Assembly: GCA_963854835.1 (NCBI GenBank)
Contig: OY978528.1
Span: 51,618,508 to 51,682,507 of the forward strand
DNA length: 64,000 bases
Direction of reading: 5' to 3'
Origin: Megamerina dolium
Taxonomy: Eukaryota > Arthropoda > Insecta > Diptera > Megamerinidae
The notes beneath the pieces were generated by a model, which saw only the letters and a list, made by a program, of their open reading frames with translations, was not told the DNA's origin and searched no databases. A program made the translations under genes and the position numbers. This document shows, piece by piece, positions 36,158-47,559 of the stretch (positions within the stretch are counted from its first letter, which is position 1; the number at the start of each line of letters is the position of its first letter).

Positions 36158-36769
36158 TATGCTGGTAAATGTGTACATAAATATGTATTTTATATTTTAT
36201 TTTACTTGAATAACTTTTAATGTAATTTGCATATATAGTACGAGTATGTATGAATGTATGTATGGACCTGTCAAAACATGTACCAATAATCCAATACTAT
36301 CCAATTTGAACGAGTAGCACACTGTCATCATTTGACATCACGTGTGACATATGAATGGTACGTATGTATGAATGAGTGTTAGTATGATATAGTGCCGTCG
36401 TATACTTAAAATCAATGTAGGGGTATCTTATGACAACTGCTGGGATTTTGAGCAAATATGCGTACGTACGAGTATGTAAATGATTGTTGACAAACTCTTT
36501 AACACATGATTGTGACGTCAAATGCGGTATTGATGTACGATTTTGATGTCTCATTGTTGTCTGGTATCACATACGTGCATTTCTTAGATTTACTGAAGTA
36601 TTCCCCCTTTTCTAAGAGTAAGTCAAATAATTAATAATTAATTACTTGTAATTATATGGATATGAGTCAATATGATACAAAATAATACTTGGTATTTTCA
36701 ATGGTATAATTATTTCAAGATAAAATCAAATTTAAACTAAGAACGTTCTGGATATTTTGTCAACATTAA

Positions 36770-37420
36770 GGTGGGTTGAAGTTTGTAAACGGCCAGTCAT
36801 GCGGAAAATCATGTAAATTGAATAATTTTAAGCATTTGTTCCCTAAGAATAGGAAATTACTTAGATATAATAATATGATGATCGATTTTTCTTCCACAAT
36901 ATTTCCTCAGAACACAGTCATTCCCTACCGATAATAAACGTAAAAAACCTAAAAAAAATTAACAAAATATAGAGCTGTGAAATGTATGACCGACCACCAC
37001 CCTTTCCATGCAAATTGAACCCAAAAACACCTTAAAATCATCAAATAACCTCGGTGCTGACCAGTAATTGCCCCTAAAGTAGTAAAATGTAAGACTTCCA
37101 TTAATTTTCCTTTACTAATATTACCCTATGTCTGCCTCTTAAGGAGGCTCCCATACAAAATGAACGCAAAAATACCTGAAAATCTAAAAAGACCCACATA
37201 ACAGATAAGGATTTGACCCAAGAATGTATGACTAAGTCCTATTTATTTTACCTCGTTAAGATTTTTGTCAAACATACTTACACCTACGCCATAGTTTGCT
37301 GAAATATATGACTGACCCCATTAACATTTCCTCAATAACAATGTTTACAAACATACACTTCCCTCCTCCCTTCTTAGAGGGGCTCCCATGCAATTATATT
37401 GTCTGTAAAAACTTAAAAGT
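36770..37420 (-). repeat. Dispersed tandem repeat family R1, site 3 (inverted)
   Basis: Several units in reverse orientation, with TCTTAAGGAGGCTCCCATAC, AATGTATGACTAAGTCC, ATATATGACTGACCCCATTA and TTCTTAGAGGGGCTCCCATG blocks. Confidence 0.7.
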
Positions 37421-37844
37421 ACTCGAATAAAAATCTCTAAAAATTTTTGAACTGATACAAATTTTGGGGTTTGCTCCATAATATAAATATGTACATACAA
37501 ATATGTATGGCTCTATATATACACTCACTGATAAGACATTGAACTTTTGGTAAACTTTTTAACTTCAATACAATTTGAATGCTTATTCATAACTAATCAA
37601 TAAAAATCCATCTTTACCTTAACGCATGATACCAACTAACAAACTGCTGCTATTGCTTGCTCCAGTTGATTATAAAATGTAATAATACAAATACACCCAT
37701 TATTTCCATTTAATTTTTTATAACTTAAAAAAAAAAACGTGTATAATTTATTTCAATTGGCACAAAATTTACGAATAAAGGATAGTGTTACATACATATG
37801 TACATATATTTATAGGTAATATACATATAATGGAAAGGTTCGGT

Positions 37845-38012
37845 CAGTGGCGCAGCCAGGATTTTGGAAGGGGGGATCAGATGAGAAAAATGTATAAGAA
37901 AAAAATTTTAGTGAATCGTTTTTAAATATCTATATATTATTATTTTTTCATTTTAAGAAGTCCAGCGGCCAAGGAGGGACCTAACCGCCTGATCCCCCTG
38001 GATACGCTACTG
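37845..38012. mobile_element. 168-bp MITE
   Basis: Ends CAGTGGCGCAGCCAGG and CTGGATACGCTACTG are imperfect inverted repeats. The interior has poly-G near the left end and poly-C near the right. Elements with CAGTGGCG..GCCA ends are familiar in insects; the superfamily is not proven. Confidence 0.65.
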
Positions 38013-39519
38013 CTTCTGGTTGATGATGACTTGATTTTAAGAGGACCAGCACCATAGTATTACCGCAAAGCAATGTATCTTATGGAATATTAGGAACGTC
38101 TTGTATAGAATATGCTTAAATACTGCCAAATATTATGTACTGATAAAAGTGAGGAACACGAATATTGCAGATGTCAATGTAAATTTAAAAAAAAATGGAA
38201 AATATCACTATCCTAACCCATCGGATGTTTCCTCTACATATTTATACAAATATGTAAATTGCAAAAACGTTCCTTTTGTCAAAGGAATTTAAAATAAATT
38301 ATTTTTTTGTTTTTTGGGTGTGACTTTCCAAAAATATCGTTATCTGCACACAAAGGTACTTTTCTTTTTCAAGTTTAAAAAAAATGGTGTGTGCTTGTGG
38401 ATTTTGCTCTTTTTAGATATTTATATTTATATACTACACACACGCACACACGCACACATACGCACAAACATATAAACACATGCAATATATACACGCATGC
38501 GATGTATTGGGTACAAGCCTCCAAAAAATTGGTGATTACAATCCACTTGTAACCAGTTCACATATGTGGCAATTACAAAACATGTGGAAGTTTTGCTGAA
38601 ATAAAACAAGATGAGGAATGAAAAAAACCAATGAACAACAATAACAACCAATTATAACAATAATAAAATTATCATCATATTAAAGTTCATAAATGAGCAT
38701 GTTGTGTTATTTTTCAATCTTTAACTTTTCATTATTCTTTTTTACTGATTTGCAAATACCTATACATATGAATGTACAAGTATTGAAATGGTGTTTTACA
38801 AAATTTTCCTTTTTGTTTATAAAAGTACCATTCAAACGAATGTTATGATCTTGACAGTTGCACTTACTGACTATTGTGCTATTGAATGAAAATGATGACC
38901 ATTGAAATTTTGCTTTGTTTATTTTTCCTAGAACTCACACACACACACACACATGCACATAATTATATCTCAATACTTGACCCAGAATACGTACGTACTA
39001 TTGTGACACATTTCCTTGTTTATAAAATCAATATTCAAATATGAAAATGTAGGCATTTATTTGTGTGCATATGACACACCTTCTCACTTTTTATTGTCAT
39101 TTTTGAAAGTACTTGTATGCATACCTTTACCTTTGGTCATATATTGCATGTCAGCCTTTCCATCATTGCAATTCAGTGCTAATAATGACGCACAGTAGAC
39201 ATACATACATATGTAGACAAATCGGGAGATATTTAGAGCATGTATGCATTTGACATCAAATATGTTGTTGTGAATAACGATTAAATAAGCATCAATAAAT
39301 TTTTGATATTTTAAATAAGTTTACCTAAACGAAGATTAGATGTGTATTGTATTATATTAAAATAAAACATTCGAGTATATTATGCTTATGACAATAAATA
39401 TAACATAATCATCTAAAAATCGACAAATAACCACCTGAATATGGACAAGTTAACCACATAACTGAACAGAAATCGCCTCCTTCTTGACTTGAAAATCAAC
39501 AACAGCTTCCCAGGAATCG
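38013..39519. other. AT-rich intergenic DNA with CA microsatellites
   Basis: CA/GC-interrupted repeats at 38436-38460 and a (CA)n at 38937-38953. No gene was recognised. Confidence 0.5.
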
Positions 39520-39570
39520 AATCGCGATAAAATGTATGACTGACCCCCATTAAGTTATCCTCCAATATAA
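39520..39570 (-). repeat. Dispersed repeat family R1, short relic
   Basis: AAAATGTATGACTGACCCCC followed by ATTAAGTTATCCTCC matches the R1 block on the inverted strand. Confidence 0.5.
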
Positions 39571-39966
39571 AAATTCTACATAACTGCTCATTTATTTAAA
39601 TCATTGCGTTATTTATGATTAACTACTGCTGAAATAGTATAATAAATAATAATTTAATCAAATAATCATGTTTTCTTTTTTGAAATTCTATTGAATTACC
39701 AAATTAGAAAGAATTTCAAATTTCACTAAAATATTATACAATTAATTGATATTCATCTCAAATATAGCTATGTATAACATACATACATATATCGTCCAAA
39801 TAGTATGGAGATATAAAATCCCCAATCAAACAAGTTAGTGGTTAATTTCTACGAAAGCGTTATATCTAAAACAACATAATGTCTGTGTATGAATATATAT
39901 ATTTTTTTAATCTATACATAAATACATAAAAAACACGTAGGTGGTAATTCGACATCGAATCGACGA

Positions 39967-40350
39967 ATGGTTGGAATCGAATCCCTTCCGATTTGGATGA
40001 AATTTGGTCAGAAATTTTCTCTAACGAAGTTCAAGATATTTTTTTGTTTTTTATAAGATATGAGTTTTTTGATTTATTGCTTTATTAAAAAACAAACAAA
40101 AAAATTTAATATATCATATATTTTTGTAGCTTAATGTATCTTTTTTAGAATGAACCCAAGATGTTTTTGTATACTTATCGAGATGTTAAAAAATAAGCTT
40201 GAAAACTGGAAAAATAGTGAAATTTAAATTTTGCATAAATTTTGCAAATAAATGTGAACATTTTTTACGTTAGTAGAACTTTATTATAGGATGAGAGAAA
40301 ACTTCTGACCAAATTTCTTCCAAATCAAAAAGAGTCGATTTAACCATTTA
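39967..40350. mobile_element. Long-TIR hairpin element, about 385 bp
   Basis: The left arm (39967-40031) and right arm (40285-40350) are inverted over about 60 bp with modest divergence; the best-kept core is GAAATTTGGTCAGAA / TTCTGACCAAATTTC. The interior is AT-rich and non-coding. A fold-back MITE is the likely reading. Confidence 0.65.
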
Positions 40351-41296
40351 TCCATTAATTATCTGCAAATCGAATATTATTCATTTATTTTTTGGAATGA
40401 ATTTATTACATACAATAAAAGAACAAATTGAAATATGGCTTCAACGTTTATTTAGGAATTCATTCAACAGACTCATGCTGAAATACTTTTAATCAGTTAC
40501 GAAATAGTACCAAATGATCTCCTCCCAATTGATTTACAATAATTGAAAGACGAAATCCTTTTTCCGAGATTAAATTCTCATTTTGCTATTGTAACCTATA
40601 ATTAACTACAAGCAACAATTGACTCTCGCTTGCAGTACAAGGCATTTATCGCACATAAAAAAGCAAAAAACGTTTACAATTTCTCATTTTCATATTAGCC
40701 AATTACTTAAATCTTCTTGCATGATTATTATTGACGTTACAAATATACCATTGAAATGCATCTCAAATAATCTTGCTTCAAAGTCATTTAATATGAAATG
40801 AACACGAGACATAAACAATATATACAAAACCACAATAACATTTAGCACACAAAAAATAGAAATTTTTTTATTTTTAATATTATTGTTATTGTTATTAAGT
40901 ATTATTAATCTTACTTATTCACTCTCGCGTTTGTAAGAAGTTAATTCTAATTAAATTGTTCTAGATAAAATTCTATTAAGTAGGTACAATTTTTTCCGTG
41001 AATATATTCAATTCAATTTATGATTCATTTGGGTGAGTTTGAAAAACAGAAAATGGGAAATTTTACATTCACAACTAGCCTACTCTAGTATATGATTATG
41101 TGAGTGATTATGGTGTACACTATACACGTACAAGATTGACCACAAGTTCAAGTCATTTACGCATGAAAACTTTTTTGGGAATTTCCAGCGTTAACCACGG
41201 AAAAATTATTGCATTTATTAATCAATGGATACTATTTTCAATATAAACCATGTTTTTTTTTTTTATTTACACCAATTATATATGCAAATAGAAGGT

Positions 41297-41372
41297 GTCG
41301 ACATTGCAAAAAAGCAACATTTGCATATGTTGCTTGATGATACATATGGATTGATTCTAACTAACCACACAG
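41297..41372 (+). CDS. Candidate internal exon of an unidentified gene
   Basis: A pyrimidine-rich tract and an AG precede a short open segment encoding GVDIAKKQHLHMLLDDTYGL then ILTNHT, followed by a good donor (CAG|GTGAGC). Composition is more protein-like than the surrounding AT-rich DNA, and only one phase is open. I do not recognise the protein and found no partner exon in the window. It could be chance, or an exon of a neighbouring gene with large introns. Confidence 0.3.
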
Positions 41373-42529
41373 GTGAGCTTGTTTATCATTTATTTCTGAT
41401 TTTGTGGTTTTTGAAGTTTTGAAGCTGATACTTTTCCACTTCTTTTTCTTCTTCACATTTTTCTTCTTTTTCCATTCTTGTCTGCGGTGTTGTAGTTTTA
41501 TGTGTGCATGTGTTTGTTTGCCTTTATTTCGGTTATTTTATAATTACTCATTAAAATAATTCATTTTGTGTTTTTATCGGATTGTTGTTTTTGTTTGGAT
41601 TTTTTGTACCAACAAACAAAATATCTATTTTTAAATTGTTTTCATTGACATTAATGCACATATGGTTTATTTCTTTTTTTATTAGTTCACACCACTAAAA
41701 TGGAATTGTAAATTTAATTTTTAATTGTAATGGAATTTTTCAAAACAAATATTCCACTCACGTACAAAGAAATGGTTAAGCATTAAGATGTAATTAATCA
41801 CAATAGGGACATATTAGTACTTAAAATATTAGGGAACAATATTATTGTTATAATAATAATAACAAGAATAACAACAACAGTCATAATAATAATGCTAATA
41901 ATAATTTAAATATTTTCATCGTCATCGTTGCCATCATCATCACCGTAATCATAATAAATTCCATTATCATAAAATGAACGTGGCGAAAAAATGCATATAC
42001 ATATAAATACGCTCAAATAAGCCAAATGCGTAATTCACATTTTAAATGCATTTTATGTTTGCAATATTTGCGAAAAAAATCGCTGATATATTTGTGTCAT
42101 ACTATGGTAAACAGAAAAGAAAAGCACCATCGGGGATCTACATTTTTTGACCAATGCATCTCTTAAGCCAAATGCGTAGGAAATGATGCCAATAGCATTA
42201 TTAATGTTAATGCAGATGGTAAAGAAGACGACGATAACATAGTGATATTATCATAATAGTTTTACGTACTCTACTTATTAATTTTGTCTTCGTTGGTCTT
42301 TTTCTTCTTATTACGTTGAATTTATTTTTTGATATAATGAAAAGCAATATATATTTTAACACGCTTTTTATATTATTATGTTATATTAATTTTTTTACGT
42401 CTCGATTTTCTATGACCAAGATAACAAAAAGTAATCGCATAAAATCTGAATATAATAATTTCTTTGTTTGCAGCGACAAAAATTGTTTCGATTAAATCGT
42501 CAATATTGACTATAACAAATATAAAAAAA
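41373..42529. other. AT-rich DNA with (TAA)n tracts
   Basis: TAA/ATA triplet tracts lie near 41840-41910. No gene was recognised. Confidence 0.5.
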
Positions 42530-42539
42530 TCTCCTTACA

Positions 42540-43807
42540 GTCGGCTGGGGCCGACCAAACTATACCCTGCATATGTAGATTTGTATATAAAAAGTTTACT
42601 CGAATATCCAACTTTTCTTTTATTTCCACTTTTCGAGAAACAATTTTTGCATATACTACTAATTTACACCCGAAATATGGTTGACTTTGACGAAGTAAAA
42701 GGATTTTAAGATAATTCCGAGGCTTAGTATGGGAGCTATATAAAAAGTGGGCGTGGCTTACCACTTTCTAGTAAATCCAATTAATTTTTCAATGTTAATC
42801 CACACCTTAAATTTGGTGTCCTACGTTGAATAGTTTCTAAGTTATGGTGGTTAACATTTTTGTTTAATTTCCTCAACTTTGTATGGGAGCCCCAATAAGA
42901 AGTGGGCGTGGTACGCTGATTTTTCGCCAGATTATTTCCGACTACGATATTAATTTAAGTGTCAATTATGGTTATTGTAGACATTAGATTGCCTAAGTTA
43001 CAGCTGTTTTAATTTAAAATTTGTATGGGGGCTACGATAAACACTGGGCGTGGTGCGCCCATTTTCTGTGAGCCTAGTTGCTCGTACAATACTAATCCAT
43101 ACCCTAAGTCTCGTTGTCCTAGGCTAAATGATTTGTAAGCTATGGAGCTTAAAATTTTAGTTTAATTCACTCGACTTTGTATGGGAGACCCATGAAGGAG
43201 TGGGCGTGGCACACTGATTTTCTGCCATATTATTTCCGACTACGATATTAATCTAAGTGTCAATTATGGTTATTCTAGACAGAAGATTGTAGAAGTTACA
43301 GCAGTTTCAATTTAAAAGAAGTACAGACACTTTGTATGGGAGCTACGCTAGAAAGTAGGCGTGGCTCACCCACTTTTGGCGAGGTTATATAGTAGTATAA
43401 TATAACTCTATGTGCCAAATATTGTTGTCCCAAGTGGTATATTATGTGAGTTATAGCAAGTTAAAGATTTTGAAAATTTCGAGGTTAGTCGCTTCGAATG
43501 CTTGGTGTGGGCGTGGTTATTGACCGATCATGCCCAATATCAATCCCCTCCGTACCCTTGGATCATAGATTACTTATGCCAAATTTCATCGAAATAGCTC
43601 AATATTTACTCAAGTTATCGTGCGAACCAGCCAGGTGACAGACAGACGGACGGACGGACGGACGGACGGACATCGTTAAATCGAAAATTTAATCGACGCT
43701 GATCACGAAGATATATCCATGTCTATATCTCCGGAGATTCCTTCAAGTGGACACAAACATCTGACCGAAATGAATATACCATGCATATTGCATTATGCAG
43801 GGTATAA
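42540..43807. repeat. Dispersed repeat R2 with about 150-bp tandem units
   Basis: Five or six units each contain TATGGGAGC..CC followed by GTGGGCGTGGC, near 42730, 42883, 43025, 43180, 43336 and 43505. Units 2 and 4 are most alike, so the array looks dimeric (about 300 bp). Outer inverted motifs TATACCCTGCAT (42561) and ATGCAGGGTATA (43796) bracket it. A (GGAC)n run lies at about 43650-43670. No coding content. Part of a unit recurs at 53735-54050, and a looser relative at 48150-48400. Confidence 0.75.
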
Positions 43808-44132
43808 AAATATCAATGTTTTGGTGCTTTTTCATAGAAACTGGTAAAATTTGAAAACTAGAGCATTTCATATATAATCTTGCTTGCAATTAAATAAAAT
43901 TAATAAATTTTGTTTTTTTTTTTTTATTCTAAAATTTATACTAAAAATTTAAATCAATAATGTGTCAACCCACAAAAAGTTAAATCCAGAGGTATTGATG
44001 ATATATTCTAATAATGCATCATGTGAGTATTTAGCATTATGCAAAAGAATTTCAAGTCATTTAAATAAAATAAGTATGCAAAATATTAATTAATTAAAAT
44101 TTAAATTAAAAAACAAATAGAAAATCAGATAT
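43808..44132. other. AT-rich spacer
   Basis: Nothing recognised between repeat R2 and the rosa-type mariner. Confidence 0.5.
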
Positions 44133-44134
44133 AA

Positions 44135-45436
44135 AGGGTTATCCATTTTGCGGATTCAAAAGTAAATGTAAAAGTAAAATATAAAATAATTTTTATCATG
44201 ATATTTCTTTTTTATTATAAAGTTTGAACGTTGACATTATGTGTGAAATACTACATCATTTAAATGACCACCACGCGTATTGTTGCAAGCATCGATTCTT
44301 TTGAGGTAATTTTCGACCACTTTTTGACACATATTGGGCGGTATCTCAGCCATAACGTGACGAATGTTGGTTTTTAGGTGCTCAAGAGTTAAAGGTTTAT
44401 CTGCATAAACACGGTCTTTCGCGTAGCCCCACAAAAAAAAGTCAAGCGGTGTCAAATCGCATGATCTTGGTGGCCACTTGATATCGCCACGACGAGAAAT
44501 TACGCGGCCAGAAAATTTCTCTTGCAATAAAGCCATATTCGCTCAAGTTGTGTGGCATGTGGCACCGTCTTGTTGAAACCACATATTATCTAAGTCGTAT
44601 TCTTCAATAGCAGGCAAAAAAAAGTCGGTTATCATATGACCATAACGCTCCGAATTGACGGTGACAGTCGTTCCATCGTCGTTTTTGAAGAAGTAAGGTC
44701 CAATCACACCTCCGGACCAAAAAGCGCACCAAGCAGTGACTTTTTGTGGATGTAGTGGCCTCTCTTCAATTACTTGAGGATTCTCAGAACCCCAAATACG
44801 ACAATTTTGTTTGTTAACATACCCACCGAGTGAGAAATGTGCTTCGTCGCTGAAGAAAATTTTGTTCGAAAAATCGCCGTCCACCGCCTGTTGTTCAAGC
44901 ACCCATTCGACGTATCTACGACGTTGTGAATGGTCAGCTGGCTTCAGTTGTTGTGTGAGCTGGATTTTATATGGATGTAGGTGTAGATCCAAATGCAAAA
45001 TACGCCATAATGTGCCGTAAGACAGTCCTAATTCCTGAGAACGACGAGGAATCGACACATTCGGGTCTTCGGCAACACGTTCACTTACAGCAGCGATATT
45101 TTCGGTGGTACGAGCGAAACGATGATGCACAGGCCTTACAATATCTGTAAACGATCCAGTCTCTTCATATTTCTTCACAATTTTGCCAATTGCTTGCGTA
45201 GTTGGACGATTATGTAAACCATAATCTCCTCTTAAAGTACGATATGTGGCTGTGGCAGAATCACCATTTTTGTAGTAGGTTTTTACGATTTTAATGCGTT
45301 GTGCGATAGTTAAGCGATCCATTTTCGCAAATGTCAGACTTTGAACTGAAAAATAAAGAAATTGTTTTAACAACTCAGTTTGACAGATGTCGAATTCTAG
45401 CCCTATACTTTTAAAACCGCGAAATGGATAACCCTT
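44135..45436 (-). mobile_element. Rosa-type (DD41D) mariner element, full length 1302 bp
   Basis: Both terminal inverted repeats are present: AAGGGTTATCCATTTTGCGG at the left, and its inverse (AAATGGATAACCCTT) at the right. About 26 of 30 positions match. TA flanks each end (44133-44134, 45437-45438). The single gene inside is nearly intact. Confidence 0.93.
44237..45322 (-). pseudogene. DD41D (rosa family) mariner transposase with one in-frame stop
   Basis: The start is taken as MDRLTIAQRIKIVKTYYKNG at 45322; the open frame extends further upstream, but into the terminal repeat. Two HTH motifs are followed by IFFSDEAHFSLGGYVNKQNC (Asp 1), ENPQVIEERPLHPQKVTAWC, and MWFQQDGATCHTT (Asp 2). A TGA at 44545-44543 comes next. 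The same frame goes on ANMALLQEKF to WPPRSCDLTPLDFFLWGY (Asp 3) and the stop at 44237. Exactly 41 residues lie between Asp 2 and the Asp of TPLD, the signature of the rosa family first described in Ceratitis rosa. The TGA replaces what is probably an Arg codon. Confidence 0.92.
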
Positions 45437-45438
45437 TA

Positions 45439-46589
45439 CAACTCTTGCCAATACGACACCAAGCCCCTTAACTCGGCAGACATTAAAAATAGTGCTATCT
45501 GCCGTTACGATAAAGATGTTGTGAGACTTGACATTGTGTTGCGAAATGCTATTCAGTTTTTCGAAACTGCGCCGAGCAACGAAGTCTTGTTTTAAGAAAT
45601 TTAATAAGAATTAATATTTACGACTTTTATTTAAGTTTAAATATCAATGTTTTGTTTTGTCAATATTTATTTACGTTTCGTTTAGTAAAATAGTGTATTA
45701 CTTAATTTCCTCTTTCGAATATTACAGCGTGTTCCATATAATTTTTGGACAAACTTTTTCTCTTTTCATTACACCAATCTACTTTCAATCCATTATTTCT
45801 TTTATCAAATTTAGAAAAGAACCGACGAATGCATTCGTTATTCGTTAATGGAACGATCAAATTACTTTCTCATATTTTAGGCATTACACGATATGTATTG
45901 CCTGTGGAAAGCAACGTAAAATTTTCAACCATTGCACAGTGTTGCTTATTAAGTTCCTAGCGCCGGAAAAGTCAAGTTTGAAACTTGTGAAGCCCGTCAA
46001 CATTTTGTATTTTTTGACAACTAAACATACTCAAATGTTTTCGTAATTTTTGCTTTGATTTGTTCTTCGAATCCGCACAACTTTGAGCTGTCAAACTTTA
46101 CATATGTACTAATAAGTCTGAAAAGTATTTTCTAACCTCTGCAAAGGGCAAACTTTGAATTTATAAAAAAATAGAATCATTCAATTATGTTCTGATTTTT
46201 TGATTTGATATAAAAGCTCAATATGTCTTTAATAAAAAATATATGTTTGTGACCTGTGCTTATTTGTGTAAGTAGTATTAAAAATATCCTCTTCGATACA
46301 CTGTATTACCTCGTGTACTCTAAGTTTCCGTAGAGTAAAAATTACAAAAGGCGGTCCATTTTCAAAAGATGGCTCTGGCTGTCATACGTGGTTGACTTTT
46401 GCTTTGTTTGAAATCTATGATATTTGTCAACCATATCTAGTTTGTATTATATTGAGTTTTAAACAATATCATGATTTTTTATTCCATCGAAAACGTCAAA
46501 ATTTGTGTTAAATCAAGAGCATTTGCGGGAAGTTTTAATTTTCTTTTTTAAATAGAAAATCGTGCAGCTGATGCTCATTAATTGCTTTT
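45439..46589. other. AT-rich intergenic DNA
   Basis: A hairpin with 7-bp arms (CGGCAGA / TCTGCCG) lies at 45473-45504. No gene was recognised. Confidence 0.45.
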
Positions 46590-47262
46590 GGAAATTTATG
46601 GTAAATCTGCTTTAACAGACAAATCATGCAGAGAGTAGTTTCAACGCTTCAAAGGTGGTAATTTTAGTGCACAGCACAGAAAAGTTTGAAGATGAAGACT
46701 TGGAGGAATAAGTGAGGACTCTTGTCCAAAGCAAGGATATTGTGTGCCATATGAATTGAAAGCAATAGATGTTGAACGGACAGCGAACAGCTACTCCAGT
46801 GGCAAAAAAAGAAGAATTTTTTGTATCGTATTCTAACTGAAAAGTGGGTTCATTACGATAATTCCACGAGCAAAAATTCTTGGGCAAAACCCGGCCAGTC
46901 ATCAACGTCAATTACAAAGCCCATTATACATGGTTCGAAGGTAATACTGTGTATCTGGTGGGATCATGGTGAAACCTAATGAAACAATTACAGGGGATCA
47001 CTGTAACTTCAACATCGACTTCAATTAATGCATTTTAGCCGAACACTGAAAGAAAAACGGTCGCAGTATAAGCAGAAGCATGATAAAGTGATTTTGCAGC
47101 ATGACAACGCTCGACCAAAAACATATTTGGAAACGTTGAAATGGGAAGTTCTACCTCACACGCCATATAATCCAGACATTACTACTTCCAACTACTACTT
47201 GTTCAGTTCGATGGCACATGGCTTAGCTGAGCAGCACCATAACCATAAAAAATAAGCCGCTA
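46590..47262 (+). pseudogene. Mariner transposase (DD34D), decayed
   Basis: Fragments in several plus frames read FQRFKGGNFSA, KFEDEDLEE, ILTEKWVHYDNSTSKNSWAK (first Asp lost), KPIIHGSKVILCIWWDHGE, LKEKRSQYKQKHDKVILQHDN (Asp 2) and YNPDITTSNYYLFSSMAHGL (where Asp 3 has become Asn). This is the usual order of a mariner transposase. The minus-strand frame at 46624-46911 is a shadow. Confidence 0.85.
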
Positions 47263-47390
47263 ATATTTGCAAATTTTCATACTATTATTGTTATTAATCA
47301 CCATGTCAATGGTGGTCAATATCATCAACCTTAGCTGGTTTCTTAAAATATTTAGCTCTTGAGAATTATGTGTTTTCTCATATAATTATA

Positions 47391-47500
47391 GGTGCCGTAG
47401 CTCAGTAGTTAGTGCGTTGGTCTTCTAATCTGTAGGTCGTGAGTTCAATCCCGGCTGCATCATAACAAAATTTAATGTCGAAAAGACTTTTCTTTCGAAC
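47391..47500 (+). mobile_element. tRNA-derived SINE, 3'-truncated
   Basis: The tRNA-like head (GGTGCCGTAGCTCAGTAGTT, B box GAGTTCAATCCCGGC) and about 40 bp of body, ending TTCTTTCGAAC, match 35801-35912. The rest of the body is missing. Confidence 0.88.
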
Positions 47501-47511
47501 AGCCAATACGA

Positions 47512-47546
47512 AGCTTTATACGAAGCCAATTGCTTCGTATAAAGCT
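47512..47546. repeat. Perfect hairpin with 15-bp arms
   Basis: AGCTTTATACGAAGC, loop CAATT, then GCTTCGTATAAAGCT. It lies 11 bp beyond the truncated SINE. Confidence 0.9.
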
Positions 47547-47559
47547 AATTTCTGCGAAC

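Noticed and set aside
47512..47546. Resemblance to a loxP site (TATACGAAG / CTTCGTATA arms)
   Set aside because: The arms are in the opposite order and the spacer is 5 bp, not 8. A chance hairpin next to a SINE is the simpler reading.
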